From: Entrophospora sp. SA101
Lineage: Eukaryota > Glomeromycota > Glomeromycetes > Entrophosporales > Entrophosporaceae
Assembly (NCBI GenBank): GCA_958430865.1
Contig: CAUDNR010002779.1
Span: forward strand, 83,177 to 147,176
DNA length: 64,000 nt
Direction of reading: 5' to 3'
The notes under the pieces were generated by a model. It did not search any database. It saw nothing but the letters and a program-made list of their open reading frames with translations, and was not told the DNA's origin. The position numbers were made by a program, and so were the translations under genes. Of the stretch, positions 50,894 through 63,168 are shown piece after piece. Position 1 is the stretch's first letter; each line of letters starts with the position of its first letter.

Positions 50894-52619
50894 ATGAATT
50901 CATCCAAAATGGGGTTTTCTTTTCATCACTTTCCTATTACAAAGACCTTGGTAATGTATTTACATTTATTTTATATATTGTGTTGAGCATTATTTGATTT
51001 GATTAATAGGTTAGTAATTTTTATATTAACAGCAACATCAACAACTGAAAATTAACAACAACAAAATCAAAAACAAAAACAGTAATAATAATTTAAGAAT
51101 CGAACGTGAAGCTAAAAACAAAGAAAATGCCAAGCCATCCTCTTCTATTAATAATAGTAATAATAATATTATTAGATCAATTGACCTTCCTACTAAAAAA
51201 AACGAAGATAATAGAAAAGATTTAATAATTGGAGGCTCATTGTCGTCTTGCTCATCTTTTGAACTATCTTCCGGACCTTCGCATTCCTCTCCTTCCTCTT
51301 CTACTTCGAATATTAGGTAATTTTCACTATTTTGGGTAGCAAAGTCAATGAGTGGATCAATGAGCCTATTAATCAATCTGATCACTTGTCCACTCGATCA
51401 ATAGCCATAATGAACCAAAGATTTGGACATTAAACAATTTTGATATTGGATGTGGACTTGGTAAAGGACAACTTGGACGTGTTTATCTTGCAAGAGAGAA
51501 GACTAGTGGATATATTGTCGCATTGAAAGTAATGTCTATATCAGAAATTATTGATGCCAAGGCTGAAAAACAATTAAGAAGAGAGATTGAAATACAAAGT
51601 AATATAAGGTAGACAAGTAAATATTTAATTATTGATATAGGTTTATTAATTTTGTTATATTAATTGCCATATTGATTATCATTATAGACATCCAAATGTT
51701 CTACGTCTATATGGGCATTTCCATAATGAAACACACGTATTTCTAATTCTTGAATATGCAGCTAAAGGAGAGCTTTATAAGCAGTTAAAACAATGTACTA
51801 GATTTACTGAAAAACGCGCATCAAGGGTTTGTACATTTCATTCAATTTAATTAGTGTGTAAGGAGGATATTGATAATGATATTAATTCAAAAATAAATAT
51901 ATACAAATAATAATTATTAGTATATTGCTCAAATGGCAGGTGCTTTAGCTTATCTTCATCAAAAGCATATTATACATCGTGATATCAAACCTGAAAATCT
52001 TTTATTGGGTTCAAATGATGAACTTAAAATAGCAGATTTTGGTTGGTCAGTACATGCTCCCAGTCAAAGGTAATGTAATAATATATGCACTAATATCATT
52101 ATTGTCCATAACATCCATTATACTAACATATCCTATCTAATAAAGACGTAGAACATTTTGTGGCACATTGGATTACCTTCCACCAGAAATAATCGAGTAT
52201 CAAACTCATAATTCAAAAATTGATCTGTGGTCCCTTGGTGTTTTGTGTTATGAATTATTGTCTGGCTCTCCACCATTTGAGGAAGAAACTGGCTATCGTG
52301 CTACATATAAAAGAATTAGGAAAGTTGATTTTAAAATGCCTGAACACATTTCAGAAGATGCTAAACATTTAATTGGATCGGTAAAATTTTTTCTTATTTA
52401 CAAAACAAAAAAAGAGTATATTATTTCTTTTATCAAATACTTTTATTTTCTTCACGCATACGAACATGCACAAAAAAATAAATCAAATAGCTTCTCCAAA
52501 GAAATCCCGATAAACGATTACCCTTGGAAGAAATCTTGAAGCATCCCTGGATTTTAAAACATAAGAAATCTACTTTTAATAATAATAATTATAATAATAA
52601 TTATAATCACTATTGTTAA
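50894..52619 (+). CDS. Aurora-type protein kinase (Ipl1/Ark1-like)
   Basis: Mitotic serine/threonine kinase of the chromosomal passenger complex by analogy. Exons 50894-50950, 51033-51316, 51405-51608, 51688-51826, 51921-52069, 52146-52380, 52491-52619 give 398 residues. A short Asn/Ser-rich N-terminus of about 120 residues precedes the kinase domain: Gly loop [18 protein letters not shown] lysine, [10 protein letters not shown] catalytic loop, DFGWSVHAP (the W after DFG is an Aurora hallmark), activation segment [15 protein letters not shown] with the phospho-Thr site, and [13 protein letters not shown]. The domain ends with HPWILKHKK and an Asn-rich tail. All catalytic residues are present. 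Confidence 0.95.
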
Positions 52620-53060
52620 AAATTGTTTTTATTAATCTTGGTTTACAGTATATATATATTTATACAGAAGACATCATCAGAGTTCTGTTCATCAAAAAAA
52701 TCTCCATAGGAGAAAAAGATTTTCTCGGTGGTTTCTTTTTGTTTAAAAAAGAATAACCCTCAATAATAGTGTTTTAAGTATTTCTTTTTAAAAATATCCA
52801 ATTTGGACAAATTACATTATTTTTGAACCAGCCTGATCGCAAACTATATTAATAAATTTTTAAGGAATATTAGCTGTTAATTAAAAAGAATTTTCTTTTT
52901 GTTGTCCGTCACTATGAATAATAATATTACTAAGAGAAGTAACTTCGACCAGAAACCTTAGTGCTGTCCTCAAAGCATCTTAAATTACATAAAAGAGTTT
53001 GGTGGGTTTTACAAACAAAGTGAACATATATCAAAATTAAAGAACAAATTAATCACCGAG
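52620..53060. other. Intergenic region after Aurora kinase
   Basis: 441 bp of AT-rich DNA; nothing recognised beyond the presumed 3' end of the kinase transcript. Confidence 0.4.
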
Positions 53061-55180
53061 ATGGACATTAACGAATCGTTACTAGAAGAGAATGAAACAA
53101 TTAAAATCAAAAAAATAAATAATAGACGTGAAAATAATATCACCAATTGCAAAGTATGCTTGGATAAGTCAATAACACATTGCCTCACGCCATGTAACCA
53201 TTTGTTACATATTTTTAATTTACTTTCTTTTTTACTTGTTATAATAATTTAACTTTAATACTGATTGAGATATTAACTGCTATTCATTTTCAATATAATA
53301 ATAATATTTATCATCAATATAAAAGTTTATTTTATTGGATTTGATCAAGTTCAGAAACATACTTCACAAATTTACATTCTGCAACAGTTTATAAGTTTAT
53401 AAAATATGAAAGGATTCTGGAAACTTATGGTCTTATTTATGTTTCTCTTGATTTACAAGAGAAACTAATTCCTTTACAAAATGTTAAAGTGATGTAAATG
53501 GTTTGTTATTCACAATTAATGAATAATCAATTAATAATTATAATTTTTACTAACAATATTCCCTCTTTGGATTTTAACATTGTTGATAAGATTACTCAAG
53601 GTAACTAGCAAGCAAACAAATATGTTTAATTATGACATTTATTATCATTTCTTATTTTTTTTTTATTGTTTAGTTGTAATCTATCAAACATATAAAGATG
53701 TAAAAATTTATGAAGCTGCAGCAATTTGTGATTTTGAAGCAGAAATTGATGGCAAATATAAAGTTAAAGGTGTTGTGAAAGAATTGATTAAGCTGTTGAT
53801 GTAATAATTTATAATATATATGTGCATTAGTTAATAGACTAATTATTATTATTATAGAAAGGATGTTTATTTGCTTGAAGAATAATTATCAGATGTATTC
53901 CAATGCTCAATTGGAAATCTAAAAAGTAATCAGACGTAGTCATCAAAATCACTTATGTTGCTGAACTTAAACATGACTCAGAGAATGGAAAAATATGATT
54001 TTTTGCAAAAAGATATGGATGGATCTTCTTCAGCAATAAATTCAACAGCTAATGATGGTAAAAACTTGTACCTGATGATATAAAATATTCTGGGAAAGCA
54101 AATTATGAACTAGATTTAAAAGTTAATTGTAGAATGACCTCAGCCATTCAATAATTGAGTCTCCTTCTCTTACTCAATTGAATGTTAATGGCAATTCTTA
54201 AACTTCTAATGTTACTTTGGCCAAACATACAGTATTACTTATTTAAACAAAGATTTTGCTTTAGTTGCCATGAATGAAGATCTTGATAAGCCAAGGTAGT
54301 TTTAATTAATTAGCTAATTAATTGTTTATATGTGTATTTATTATTATTATTATTTCTATTTATTTATTAAGGCATCTCTTGAATATAATCCTAAAACAAA
54401 ATATAATTGTTTAATGTTGACATCAAGGTTGGGTGACAAAAATATTTTGGAGTGTAAAAAGTATTTCGTCAAATGGGGCACATGTGGCGAAATGTGACGA
54501 AAGTGATGAAAAGTGACAAAGGGTAAAGTCAAAAGTCAAATTGTGATAAAGATGACGAAATATAAAATTCAATTTTATTTAGATTTAATTAAAACAAAAA
54601 TTTAATTTTAAACATTTTTTTACATTGTAAATCATGTTTCTTGGTTGGATACTTAATTTTTGTACACAATGTTTTAGTAGGAATTGCTGCTTCACATCTA
54701 TTGCTGGTTTCATAACTTTCTTCAAAATCTGTAGAATCATCTGATGATTCTGATTGTTGAAATGATACTTCATTTACTATTTTAATGGAGTGTAACCATA
54801 CATCAAACACAGGACATCCTGTAGCTAATTCTTGATTATTGTTAAATGAACTTTCAGGTATATTATCTAATTTTAATGTTGCAAATTCATATTATATGAT
54901 GATGATTGAGAAGGAATTGGTGAATTGGGTGAATTAGAATTTGACATCATGAATTTTATTTACTCCATAATTTAAAATCTACAAAATAATTGGTTTATTT
55001 TATTGTTTTGTTGATTTTGTCACATTCATCATTTTGTCACTTTTGTCAAATTACTCAAAGTGTAGAAAACCTATTTCGTCACATTTATTTTCGGCATGTG
55101 ACAAAAAGGAGACATTTCGTCACCCAACTTTGGTTGACATTAGTTTCATGTTTATCACATTAAATTTACAGCTTTTATCA
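53061..55180 (+). pseudogene. Broken RING-VIT (inter-alpha-trypsin/VWA-type) gene
   Basis: Fragments in order: an N-terminal RING-like piece (CKVCLDKSITHCLTPCNH at about 53150-53205); an early VIT piece (YGLIYVSLDLQEKLIPLQNV near 53430); YKDVKIYEAAAICDFEAEID and GKYKVKGVVKE (53692-53790); YLLEE, a stop, then LSDVFQCSIGNLKSNQT (53871-53936); after a frameshift VVIKITYVAELKHDSENGKI; later DLDKPR and EYNPKTKYNCLMLT at 54381-54423. Stops and frameshifts break it throughout, and a 709-bp hAT-like element splits the last exon, whose frame resumes at 55133. No intact VWA domain is seen. Originally probably a cytosolic RING-VIT-VWA protein; role unknown. Confidence 0.8.
54424..55132. mobile_element. 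Non-autonomous hAT-like element with 8-bp target duplication
   Basis: 709 bp with terminal inverted repeats CAAGGTTGGGTGAC and GTCACCCAACTTTG (one mismatch), flanked by the perfect direct repeat GTTGACAT (54416-54423 and 55133-55140). An 8-bp duplication is the hAT signature. Subterminal regions repeat GTGACAAA/GTGACGAAA words, as is usual for transposase binding. A minus-strand fragment (about 54960-54589, for example QQSESSDDSTDFEESYE and KYPTKKHDLQCKK) may be a relic of the parental transposase or a captured piece; no catalytic domain is present. Confidence 0.9.
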
Positions 55181-55246
55181 ACACATTGAATCAAATAAAT
55201 AAATTTCAGAAGAATTACTAAATAAATGAACTCATTGGAGCTAATT

Positions 55247-55436
55247 CACAGTGAATCTCAATTTAACAGATAGTTTGGGCAATTAGGGAAAAATCTGTTA
55301 AACCAGAATATCTGCTATATTGAGAAGGTTTTTATTAAGGTTTATTATGGAACTGTTCTTTGAACTTTATCTGTAAAACTGAGATTTTTAATTAGTATCT
55401 GCTAAATTGAAGTTCACTAAATTGAGATTCACTGTG
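55247..55436. mobile_element. MITE with CACAGTGAATCTCAATTTA ends
   Basis: 190 bp, inverted ends CACAGTGAATCTCAATTTA matching over about 19 bp. A related, eroded copy lies in the CHS7 upstream repeats (6055-6230, 8376-8551). No coding content and no clear target duplication. Confidence 0.7.
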
Positions 55437-55698
55437 TATACAACATTTTTTTATAAACAAGGATAACTATTATACAACATTTTCTATTGGGATGTTGACC
55501 ATCATGTGTCTAGTTGAAATTACATGATACCATGTTGGACAAAAGTGTACAACATTTTGTTATTGCCATAGATCGGCGGGAAATGTCCTGTGACTGTCAT
55601 TACCGATTTTTCCCGTTTATAGAATGATCAGTAACATTCACGTGACCACGCAATTTTTGATTGGAAATTTTTTCTCAAAAGGCACAGTAAGTTGCATA

Positions 55699-56451
55699 TT
55701 GTGAGATCAAAATCCGCGTCTCACACAAATCTCTAGATTTTATTTATGATAATATGCCAACAATGTTAATACAATTTCTTCCAATTTATTTATACTAAAT
55801 CCCAACAACAATTTCCGCGAGTGTATATTTATGCTTTACTCTCAAAACTATCTTTTACTATCATTAAACAATTTCTTATATAAGAAATACTAAATAATAT
55901 CTTCTTTAGATTTTACAATATGTGTCCTGATCACGTTTCTTGGTGGGTGCCCTTCTCGCCGTTTTCCTCTTTGCTACCAAGTCACGTACGTCTCTAAAAC
56001 TACTAAAAAGTTTTATTAAATATTACCTTACTAAAAGAAAAGAAAAGAAATAAAAAAATAATAAAAATAATAGAGACAAATATAAAATAAGATAAAATAA
56101 TTATGCACGGGATTAGTATGAATTCGTTGTTGGAGATAGATTTATTATCATTACGAAAATATAATATTCGAAGACAACAAGGACAATGACAAGGACAAGG
56201 ACAAGGACAAGGTTAATGACAGTGTTATTTATTATGATTAAAAGATGATTAACTAATGATTGTGATGATATTGACGATGATACATGAAATTAAGAAAATT
56301 ACAACGTTATTTATACATTTTAAAGGGTTTATCATCTAGTTCTCCGATTTCTAATTAAATGTATTACTTGAACCTTTTGTGTAGAATTATTTTCTAAAGT
56401 GATCCAATCATTTAAATTCCTTCGTTTAAATTAAATCTAAGAATTAAAAGA
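55699..56451. repeat. Dispersed LTR-like repeat, copy B
   Basis: Related to 1210-2283. Begins TGTGAGATCAAAATCCGC and shares the last 350 bp or so (from CACGGGATTAGTATG at about 56106) with substitutions and indels, including a short GGACAA/GACAAG tandem run at 56180-56211 absent from copy A. Identity to copy A rises abruptly to complete at 56452. Confidence 0.6.
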
Positions 56452-59400
56452 TTTGTTACATTTTAGAATGTTAGAATATTTATTTCTCCGTTGTTTGAGA
56501 TATTTTCCGTGAGTCAATTATTTTATTGGTATTGGTGATTGAATAAAAATATGAAATTGGACTGGTTTTTGAATACTTGATCAGTTTTTCCGATTTTATT
56601 TGCGTGCAACTTCGTAAATCATTTCCGATTTATATATTAGTTATTAACATTAAATTTATACAAATGTCACACCTTTATGGTAATCACACAGAAATGATAA
56701 AATATTTTTCATCTATTCACTTTCAAATAATAATAAACTTTTTTTTATAAATAAAAAAAAATTTGGCACTTCAATACAAAACTCATTTCGAAATAAAGTT
56801 ACTTGCTAACAATACGTTAAAGTCAATTTTTGATCAATTTACAAAATTTTGAATGTATTCCAACAAATTTCACACTCACACACTTTTCACAAACTAGATT
56901 GAAAAGAATAGCGTAAAAAGCATTTGTATAGAGAAGATTATATGAAAAACCATAGAATATAAGTTAAAGACATATACAGTTAATAGAACAATAGACACAT
57001 ATATATTAGGTAGGGCTAAATATTACAAATTAACAAGTTGCAAAACTTTTTCCTATTTGCTTAAAAATATTTTATTATCATCATTATATATATATATACC
57101 TATCTATGATTTCAAAATATCTATTTACAAGATTATTACTTGATTAATTATAATATTAGATGTATAAGAATTGTTATTATTAAATAATAAATTATTTATT
57201 TACACACAAGAAAATTATATATTATTATTAAAAAAAATTTTTTGGAATACTAATTTTTTCTGATGCGGAATATAATTTTTTTATTTTTTATTTATAGTGA
57301 GTGAAGTGAATTGATTAATATAATAGTTTTCTTTTCATTCAATTCTTAGAAAAAATAAGACTAAAAATCAAATCACATCACATCACACCAATTAATCTGA
57401 TGTAACACTAATTCACTCTGATGATGTAACACAATTGTGATAACAAAGAATACTTTTCACCATGTTAAAATAATGATCAATGACCAATTGACAAAAAAAT
57501 TAAGTACAATAGTAGCACCTAATCTTATAAAAAAAACTAATTAAATATTTAGATAGAAAAGAAAATATTCTAAAAGATAGAACGATATTTTTAAAAAAAG
57601 TATGACTACTGAAACAAAAAAAAGAATAAACTATTTTTATGATTGTAAGTAACTATCTGATATTATTTTTTGTAAACTTTACAGAAAGGAGTTGTTGATA
57701 AAACATCGAGTGATTATTTATATATATATTGATGGGAGCAATTCTTAATTATTTTGTATATAGATGATATCATTGGGTTTGATCATGGTTCAAATCATCC
57801 AATGAAAACATTAAGAGTACAGATGACTCATGATCTAGTTATGAAATATGGATTGTGCAAGAAAATGGAAATCTTTGTATCCTATCTATTTTGAACCTTA
57901 AAACTTTATGTGAATTGTGCTTCTACCAGTTCTTTATATCATTATTGTTGTTATTTTGAATCCTTAAGTAAATTATTCAAATTAAATTTTTTTAAAAAAA
58001 ATAAAAAAAAAAAAATAAATATAATTAAAAATAAAATTTTTATAGAGACCTAGACCAAGTACATTTGATGAATTAACACAATTCCACACAGATGATTATA
58101 TAAATTTTTTGGAAAAAATTACACCAGATAATAAGGACTATTTTTTTAAAGAATGTACTAAATGTATGTAATTTTATTATTTTTTATAATGCTTTTTCTT
58201 AGTTTACTAAAGGTCAAAAATACAAATTAACGTATTATGCTTTTAATATAAATGATAAAAATAAATCATTTAGTCAATGTTGGTGAAGATTGTCCAGTGT
58301 TTATGGGATTACTTGATTATTGTAAAATAGCAACAGGAGGATCTTTAGGTAATTATTTTTCAAAGGGAAGCCCATATAGCAAAAAAAATATTATTTCCTT
58401 TGGAAAACCATGTATATTAATCAAATTATTATTGTTGTTTCATTTGTTAAAAAAGAGGGTGCGGCAAGGTTAAATTATGGATTATGTGATATAGCTGTTA
58501 ATTGGGCAGGAGGGTTACATCATGCAAAAAAACAAGAAGCTAGTGGTTTTTGTTATGTTAATGATATAGTTATCTCTATTTTAGAATTATTACGGTATAA
58601 AAAAATATAATATATTCTAGTATGGAAAAATATTTTAAATTTAAAGGTTAAAAAATAACATTTTTTCTTTTTGATTGATAACAACAGGTTTCATCAACGT
58701 GTACTCTATATAGATATTGACATTCATCACGGAGATGGTGTAGAAGAGGCATTTTATAAAACAGATCGAGTGATGACGCTGAGTTTTCATAATTATGGAG
58801 AATTTTTTCCAGGAACTGGAGATGTCAATGTATGTTTGTTTTTATTCTATCATAATTAAGAATGAATCATATGAATTTTTCTTTTTTAAAAATTTTTTTT
58901 TTTCAGACAGTCTTGATTCTTTTTTAATATTGCAATATTTGATTCATTTTTTCCTTTATTTTAAACATAAACAGGATGTTGGTATTGGCAAAGGAAAATA
59001 TTACGCAGTAAATTTCCCTTTAAGAGAAGGGGTTGATGATGAAACATATAAATTTGTGTTTGAGCCAGTAAATAGAAATTTTTTTTATATTTAAAATATA
59101 AAAAGTTATATTTATGATTTAACATAAAAATATATATTGATTATTATTTAGGTCGTGGAATATGTAATTGGATGGTACCAACCTTCAGTAATTGTTTTAC
59201 AATGTGGAGCCGATTCATTAAGTGGTGATCGGCTTGGTTGTTTCAATTTATCATCCAAAGGTAAAAAATGTTAATAATAATGAAATAAAACCCTTTATCA
59301 AAATAAATAATAATAAATAAAAATAATATTTAAAGGGCATGCACATTGTGTACGATTTGTAAAAAAGTTCAATATACCAATGCTAATATTAGGAGGAGGT

Positions 59401-60007
59401 GGTTATACTATACGTAATGTGTCTAGAGCTTGGGCATATGAAACTGGAGTGGTAGTTGGACAAGAAATTGGACCAGGTTTTTCTATGCATAAATATACAT
59501 GTTGTTGGAACAAAGATGCATGCATACATACATATAATGCATGAATAATTTATTTGTTATTTATTTATTTAGAATTGCCACCAAGAACTGACTATGACTT
59601 TCATGATTATTTTGGACCAGAGTATAAACTAGATGTATTGTCAAGCAACATGGAAAATAAAAATACAAGAAAATATTTAGAAAAAACAATGTAGTACTAC
59701 TTACTATAAGAATGTTTAATTAAAAATTTTTTCCTCAGAAAAATAATATATTTTTTTTTTTGACAACTTGGTTGGTAAAAATTTTTTTTGACAAACTGAT
59801 TTACTAATTCAAATTCTTAATTAGGAATTTGGTATTTAAAAATCTAGATAGATCACGGCATACACCTAGTGTACCATTACAAGGTATATATAAAATTATT
59901 TTTATGTATATTTGTTGAAATTTTATTAATTATTTTGAAAAAAAAAAAAAAAACAAATTAGAAATACCAGGGGGGAAGTTTTCATATGAAGATTCTGATG
60001 AAGATGA
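56452..60007 (+). repeat. 3.56-kb segmental duplication, right copy (HDAC locus)
   Basis: Matches 2284-5840 at virtually every base. Here the HDAC reading frame carries on normally past the breakpoint into its last exon, so this is the better candidate for the original locus. Bases 56452-57601 are non-coding and include the presumed HDAC promoter. Confidence 0.95.
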
Positions 60008-60313
60008 TCCAGACAAAAGAAAATCAAGTAATATAAAAAATAATTATCAAGATCATTGTTACTATTTAATTTAATTGTTTTTAATCAGGTTCTATCATTT
60101 AAAAATATAGGGAGATTACGAGATAAATTGATTATACCAGATAATGAATATGAAGAGTCATCAGATGATGAATTGTATGATTGTGAATCTTCTGTTAAAT
60201 TAGGCCCATCTAAATATGTATGTTCTTATCGTCATAAACTTACCAAAAAATCACCAGCAAACCCTGCATTCTTAGAAAAATGCATTCATTACGAAAATTC
60301 AATATTTTGTTGA
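57602..60313 (+). CDS. Class I histone deacetylase, complete copy (Rpd3/Clr6-like)
   Basis: Thirteen exons: the first eleven correspond to copy 1 plus 54168 (starting 57602-57644), then 59962-60027 and 60111-60313; 472 residues. Zinc-dependent deacetylase of histone lysines, expected in a corepressor complex. Besides the catalytic motifs described for copy 1, it has the normal C-terminal region: [11 protein letters not shown] followed by [20 protein letters not shown], aligning with the DPDKR...ACDEEFSDSEDE tail of Rpd3/HDAC1. The last exon begins at 60111 because this acceptor alone keeps the frame. The [20 protein letters not shown] block favours Rpd3/Clr6 over Hos2/HDAC3. The extreme C-terminus (from GPSKYVCS) is not recognised. 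The N-terminal stretch before HPMK (IIGFDHGSN) departs from the usual YYG pattern. Confidence 0.92.
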
Positions 60314-60562
60314 TATGCACATGTTTTTTTTAATTCAAAAAGAATACTTTCTTGTCAATAAAAACATTCTTAATATAGACTTGAATATATATATGTATAT
60401 ATATATATATATTTTTCTATTAAAAAATCTTCATTGTTAATTTTATTTTCAAATCAAGAAAAAAAAAAAAGAATACAAATTTATTAATTGATTATATTGA
60501 TTTGTGTTTATAATTATGATATATAAAAAAAGTATAAATCAATAATGTTATTACCATAATAG

Positions 60563-61371
60563 CTATACATAAGTAGGTCCACGCATAGTTGGTGCATTAA
60601 ATGGATTCACAATAGGAGGTCTTTCCATTCCAGGTGGAACACCTTCAGAGTACATTCCCAGTCTATCATTATTGAAAAAGAATTGTAATGAAAACTGTTT
60701 TGAATCAGGATCTCAGTGTGTAAAGAATTTTCCTTCGCCCTTATCAACCTCTTTACTTTGTATGGTTCAGCAGCAAAAAGCAAATATTGATGTGCTTTGT
60801 TTGGTGGTTCAACTCTTTGTTCATAAGCTGACATGAATCGATGATGAGGTATAACATCCAATCCAATTTCAGGGTACTGAATTTGGAACAATAAACCAAG
60901 TTGTCTGGTGATTAAATCTCACTTTGTAACCTGGTCTACCGATTTTTACTAAATTTTTCTTTATTTGGATTTTTGGTTGATTTTGTAAGGCAGGTTGTAT
61001 ATTGTTGTTTTCTTTTGCTTCATGTGCAGCTCTACGAGCAAGATTTGTTTGATGTTTTTTACCTTGAGTGTGAGCAAGATAACTACCCTCATTAGTGTGT
61101 AAAGTTAAACAAAGTTTACACTCATAAGAACCAAGATGATTTTTCATAAAATATGGATCCTTATTCAGATCAATTGTTTCCAATGCAAGTTTTCAGAGAC
61201 ATTCACGTCGATCTACATTTGTTTCTGAATATCCAGCTACACCACCACTACCAACCTTTGATCCTATATATTTGCAAATAAAACAAAAAAATCAAATAAA
61301 TTAAAAGAAAGGTTCTATGTTTTTTTTCCAAATGTAATATGATGCCAACCTGGTCGATTTTGAAAATCCAT
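60563..61371 (-). pseudogene. SF3A2 (splicing factor 3a subunit 2, Prp11-like) pseudogene
   Basis: SF3A2 is a core U2 snRNP subunit. Minus strand, from ATG at 61371 (MDFQNRP, then an intron of about 100 bp) into KVGSGGVAGYSETNVDRREC. The conserved Cys-His zinc-finger region is clear: LETIDLNKDPYFMKNHLGSY, ECKLCLTLHTNEGSYLAHTQ, GKKHQTNLARRAA, KIGRPGYKV. After a frameshift come YPEIGLDVIPHHRFMSAYEQ and, after another, GEGKFFTH-stop-DPDSKQFSLQ to a stop near 60563. At least two in-frame stops (an Arg codon to TGA before KLALETID, and a Trp codon to TGA) and two frameshifts disable it. The retained first intron points to DNA duplication rather than retroposition. A working copy must exist elsewhere. 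Confidence 0.9.
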
Positions 61372-61912
61372 TTTCAATTTCTTTTTATTATTATTATATG
61401 TGAGTTGAGAAAAAATTATTTTTCCTGTTGTGTTACAAAATTTCAGAATTTTATTCAACAAGTCATTTTCTGTATCACGAAAAAATCATCAGCCTTTTAG
61501 GAAATCACAAGGAAAATCATTCCAAAATTTTTACGAATAGACATATTAATATTAATATAAAATGGTCCGCCTTATAACTCAAAGATTTTCTAATAAGTAA
61601 ACCGATGGAAATGAAGCTTAGATATTTAGTTTTAATTCTATCAGCTTACTTTTTTCCTTCTTTTTTAACAAGGAGTTATAAACTTTTAAAGCCATGTGAT
61701 AATCATTGACCTTATAGATGTCTATATTAGGAAGGTGGGTAGTTAATTTGAAAGTTATCACAACAAGATTACCCATATTTGAGAAAACTTTTATGCTTAA
61801 TTCTTTCTTTTCTTGTAGGCAACTTGCAATCAAGTGAAGAAATTATCAACATTGTGAAAAATTAATTATTCAGAGATATTGACAAAGCTAGAGATGAATT
61901 CAAGGAATTATT
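61372..61912. other. Spacer between SF3A2 pseudogene and piggyBac remnant
   Basis: AT-rich. A minus-strand ORF at 61618-61833 and a plus-strand coding-like piece near 61819-61940 (SSEEIINIVKN, stop, then FRDIDKARDEFKELFQNRE) are possible fragments of mobile-element genes; neither is recognised. Confidence 0.35.
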
Positions 61913-62252
61913 TCAGAATAGAGAATTTGGACTTGTAATTTCATGAATTGTAGTAAGCATTGTTACAGGACCATTATCTATCCATAAAAGAGCCAAAACT
62001 TCATCAACCACAACTCCAGAAAGTGTATTCCAAATTAAGTCTGTCCTCACTTTTGGTTTCAAAACACTAGGAAATTTTGCTGAATTTTTACAAACTGTAC
62101 CACATGCACCAATTCCTCTATCCCTCAAGTATTTGAATTAATTGATGCTTGTAAAGTAATTATCCATGTATATATTAAAAGTTCTATTAGCTGGTAAATT
62201 TTTTACTAAATGAACAACTTCATTACCAATCTCTTGTTTGGGGCCGCCCATG
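61913..62252 (-). pseudogene. piggyBac-type transposase remnant
   Basis: Minus strand. Reads EVVHLVKNLPANRTFNIYMD, then NYFTSIN, a stop, FKYLRDRGIGACGTV, SAKFPSVLKPKVR and WNTLSGVVVDEVLALLWIDN. The YMDNYFTS block (with a catalytic Asp) followed by RGIGACGTVR-like sequence is diagnostic of piggyBac/DDE_Tnp_1_7 transposases. The N-terminal and C-terminal thirds are missing and a stop interrupts the core, so it is dead. Confidence 0.8.
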
Positions 62253-62735
62253 TAAAAATGGTAATCCTTTTTTACAAAAAAGAAGTGAAATCAGTGGAAG
62301 AATTTTCTATTATGCAAAAAACCAAATTTTGACCCTTGTTAAAAACATCTTTGCAAGTTTTAATGGTCAAAGTTTGCACCATGTAAAATCTGATTGGTTC
62401 CCACAATGACTAATCACGTTAACCAATTTAACACTAAATACTGATGTAAGATAAAAATTTTTTTTATACAATCTAAGTAACACCTCTTATTTCTCTGATC
62501 AATATCATCCAAACCCATATTCTCTCTTTGGGACCACCCATGTAAAAATGTTAATTCTTTTTTACAAAAAAGAACTTATCTTCAAGTGAATAAGAGAGAA
62601 AAAAAGTGATTGATGAAATGGAACTTCTATGGATAAAAAAGTTAAAACCAAATTTTGACCCTTGTTAAAAATGCCCTTTGAAAGTTTTAATCAAAGTTCA
62701 CACCATGTAAAATCTGATTGATTCCCATAATAACG
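62233..62735. repeat. Two diverged copies of a 180-210-bp repeat beside the piggyBac remnant
   Basis: Copies at about 62233-62410 and 62523-62735 share, in the same order, GGRCCRCCCATGTAAAAATG, CTTTTTTACAAAAAAGAA (a short palindrome), AAACCAAATTTTGACCCTTG, and CACCATGTAAAATCTGATTG. No coding potential. Their place beside the transposase remnant suggests subterminal element sequence or a nested MITE. Confidence 0.65.
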
Positions 62736-63168
62736 AGTAGATATTAAAAAAATACTGGTTTATTGTGTGTATTTTGTTTTATCAAAGCATTGTCTTAACA
62801 AGTTGGTTCTGGCTGACATGCATATATTAAAAAAAAATTTAATTAATATATAATAATTTCTGCTGATCAGTATATTTGTGTACATGTATATATAGCCCCC
62901 TTTTATTGGAATATTGTTATTATTATTATAAAATTTCACTATCAATTTCCTCCCTCTTTCCTTTAATTTTGAAATGTTCTCAGGATTATTTTATTATTTA
63001 TTTATTGTTTTGTTGTCATTTCTTTATTTTTTTTATTTTATTAATAATAATTTTATGTACTTGCTTATTTCTTTAGTCGAAAGGCTTTCTTGGAAATCAG
63101 CTAAGTTTTTTTTGTATTGTTTTTTATTATATTGTTACATTGTTCACATTTTTCATCATTTCTTTTAT
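62736..63168. other. Non-coding stretch before the HMG-gene copy
   Basis: T-rich and AT-rich; only overlapping low-complexity ORFs on both strands. Nothing recognised. Confidence 0.4.
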
